Origin: Bacillota bacterium
Lineage (GTDB): Bacteria; Bacillota; Clostridia; Lachnospirales; Lachnospiraceae
Direction of reading: 5' to 3'
Length of the DNA stretch: 7,089 bases
Assembly: GCA_023428655.1 (NCBI GenBank)
Contig: JAEYXC010000371.1
Span: 1-7,089, forward strand
Shown: positions 5,566 through 7,089 of the stretch, piece after piece
How positions within the stretch are numbered: the first letter of the stretch is position 1
How the letters are laid out: every line of letters starts with the position of its first letter
Translations under genes and position numbers: made by a program
The notes under the pieces: generated by a model
What the model was told of the DNA's origin: nothing
Database searches by the model: none
The model's input: only the letters and a program-made list of their open reading frames with translations

Positions 5566-5628
5566 TAAAAATGGTAAAAATGATAAGAAATGCGGCATTG
5601 AATGAAAATTTAATGAAGGAGTAAGACA

Positions 5629-7089
5629 ATGGATATTTTAAAACAATTGAAGGAAGAGCTTGGCATTCGTTTGGAACAGGTGGAAGCTACCGTAAAATTG
5701 ATTGATGAGGGGAATACCATTCCATTTATTGCAAGATATCGTAAGGAAGTCACGGGATCTTTGGATGACGAGCAGCTTCGAAATCTGCATGAACGATTAC
5801 AATATTTGAGAAATCTCGAAGATAAGAAGACACAGGTGTTGAGCAGTATTGAAGAGCAGGGTAAGCTAACCGAGGAGCTGAAGGCACAGATTCTTGCAGC
5901 GACCACATTGGTTGTAGTTGAGGATTTGTATCGTCCTTATCGCCCTAAGAGAAGAACCAGAGCGACCATAGCGAAGGAAAAGGGCCTGGATGGTTTGGCG
6001 GCTCTGATTCTATTACAGGATACGACGGAGCCGGTAAGCGTGGCTGCGGAGCAATATCTGTCGGAAGAAAAAGAGGTTCGCACCGTTGAAGAGGCGATAG
6101 CCGGAGCCATGGATATTATTGCCGAAGATATCTCCGATGAAGCAGAACACCGTAGCTATATCCGTGATGTAACCATGAAGGAGGGAACTCTTTCATCGGT
6201 AGCCAAGGATGCGAAGCAGGAGTCCGTGTATGAGATGTATTATAGCTTTGAAGAAAGCCTGACGAAATTAGCCGGACATAGGGTGCTCGCCATTAATCGC
6301 GGCGAGAATGAGAAGGTACTCACGGTGAAGGTGCTGGCACCGGAGGAGCGGATTCTTCGTTATCTGGAGACGAAGGTGATTGTGAAGGACAACCCTCATA
6401 CCAATGATATTCTGAAAGCAACCATTGAGGATAGCTATAAGCGTCTGATCGCTCCTGCCATAGAGCGTGAGATTAGAAACGAGCTGACCGAGAAGGCGGA
6501 GGACGGAGCGATCAAGGTATTCGGTAAGAATCTGGTGCAGCTTTTGATGCAGCCGCCAATCACCGGACAGGTGGTGCTTGGTTGGGATCCGGCCTTTCGT
6601 ACCGGTTGTAAATTAGCCGTTGTGGATAGCACCGGTAAGGTTCTGGATACCGTTGTTATCTATCCTACCGCTCCTCAGAATAAGGTGGAGGAAGCGAAGG
6701 CAACAGTTAAGAAATTAATTGACAAATATAATATTTCCTTGATTTCGGTCGGTAATGGCACTGCCTCAAGAGAATCCGAGATGGTTATCGTGGAGCTGTT
6801 AAAGGAGCTTCATAAACCGGTGAAATATATTATCGTAAATGAAGCAGGAGCCTCTGTGTATTCAGCAAGTAAGCTGGCGACGGAGGAATTTCCGAATTTT
6901 GATGTGGGTCAAAGAAGTGCGGCCTCAATTGCAAGAAGACTTCAGGATCCATTGGCTGAGCTGGTAAAGATTGATCCGAAATCCATTGGTGTAGGTCAAT
7001 ATCAGCATGATATGAATCAGAAGAAGCTAGGCGAGGTACTCTCCGGTGTCGTAGAAGACTGTGTAAATAAGGTTGGAGTTGATTTAAAT
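5629..7089 (+). CDS. tex: Tex, RNA-binding transcription accessory protein (3' part missing)
   Basis: The frame is open from ATG 5629 to the window edge: 487 codons of a protein usually about 715-780 residues long. AAGGAG (5616-5621) stands 7 nt upstream. The helical N-terminal Tex domain shows TIPFIARYRKEVTGSLDDEQL (begins at residue 30) and EDLYRPYRPKRRTRATIAKEKGL (begins at residue 98). The YqgF/RNase H-like domain (about 313-440) has LGWDPAFRTGCKLAVVD, where most relatives have DPG, then VGNGTASRESE (374-384) and NEAGASVYSASKLA (404-417). DPLAELVKIDPKSIGVGQYQHD follows and leads toward helix-hairpin-helix repeats; those and the C-terminal S1 RNA-binding domain lie beyond the edge. Tex is a conserved cytoplasmic nucleic-acid-binding protein linked to transcription. 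The cut is from the window, not a mutation. Confidence 0.95.
   Translation, partial: MDILKQLKEELGIRLEQVEATVKLIDEGNTIPFIARYRKEVTGSLDDEQLRNLHERLQYLRNLEDKKTQVLSSIEEQGKLTEELKAQILAATTLVVVEDLYRPYRPKRRTRATIAKEKGLDGLAALILLQDTTEPVSVAAEQYLSEEKEVRTVEEAIAGAMDIIAEDISDEAEHRSYIRDVTMKEGTLSSVAKDAKQESVYEMYYSFEESLTKLAGHRVLAINRGENEKVLTVKVLAPEERILRYLETKVIVKDNPHTNDILKATIEDSYKRLIAPAIEREIRNELTEKAEDGAIKVFGKNLVQLLMQPPITGQVVLGWDPAFRTGCKLAVVDSTGKVLDTVVIYPTAPQNKVEEAKATVKKLIDKYNISLISVGNGTASRESEMVIVELLKELHKPVKYIIVNEAGASVYSASKLATEEFPNFDVGQRSAASIARRLQDPLAELVKIDPKSIGVGQYQHDMNQKKLGEVLSGVVEDCVNKVGVDLN

Noticed and set aside
1..7089. CRISPR array, transposon, phage genes or tRNA
   Set aside because: No regularly spaced repeats, transposase, integrase, tail or capsid-type proteins, or tRNA cloverleaf sequence was seen on either strand.

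Overview
The window is a low-G+C Firmicutes chromosome segment. The best guess is a clostridium of the Lachnospiraceae type, judged from A/T-rich intergenic DNA, strong AGGAGG ribosome binding sites, near-consensus sigma-A promoters and the families present. It is mostly ordinary core metabolism. No mobile element, CRISPR array, tRNA or rRNA is visible.

Left part (1-4742, plus strand): an aspartate-family amino acid cluster. A structured leader (about 124-245) precedes a small stand-alone ACT-domain protein of the UPF0735/PheB type (246-686). Two tandem inverted repeats (685-752) follow, then homoserine dehydrogenase hom (905-2125) and a probable terminator (2134-2172). A second unit follows: an archaeal-type phosphoglycerate mutase homologue (2305-3525), two bases from aspartate kinase lysC (3528-4742). 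LysC makes aspartyl phosphate and Hom makes homoserine. The mutase homologue sits where a homoserine kinase would be expected and belongs to the group proposed to fill that role. The stand-alone ACT protein is a plausible amino acid sensor for the set, and Hom's own C-terminal ACT region looks degenerate. lysC contains an internal ribosome binding site and start that would make a separate regulatory beta subunit, as in Bacillus.

Middle (4743-5502): a 20-bp perfect inverted repeat without a T-run lies between convergent genes. To its right, on the minus strand, is a 166-residue SprA-related protein with an HExxH zinc motif and two CxxC pairs. It has a near-consensus promoter at 5474-5502.

Right part (5503-7089): a divergent promoter with a 12-bp palindrome in its spacer, then the first 487 codons of tex, an RNA-binding transcription accessory protein cut by the window edge.

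The most interesting points are the probable non-orthologous homoserine kinase, the split of ACT function between Hom and its neighbour, the internal lysC start, and several unexplained inverted repeats. I did not find a clearly new multi-gene system.
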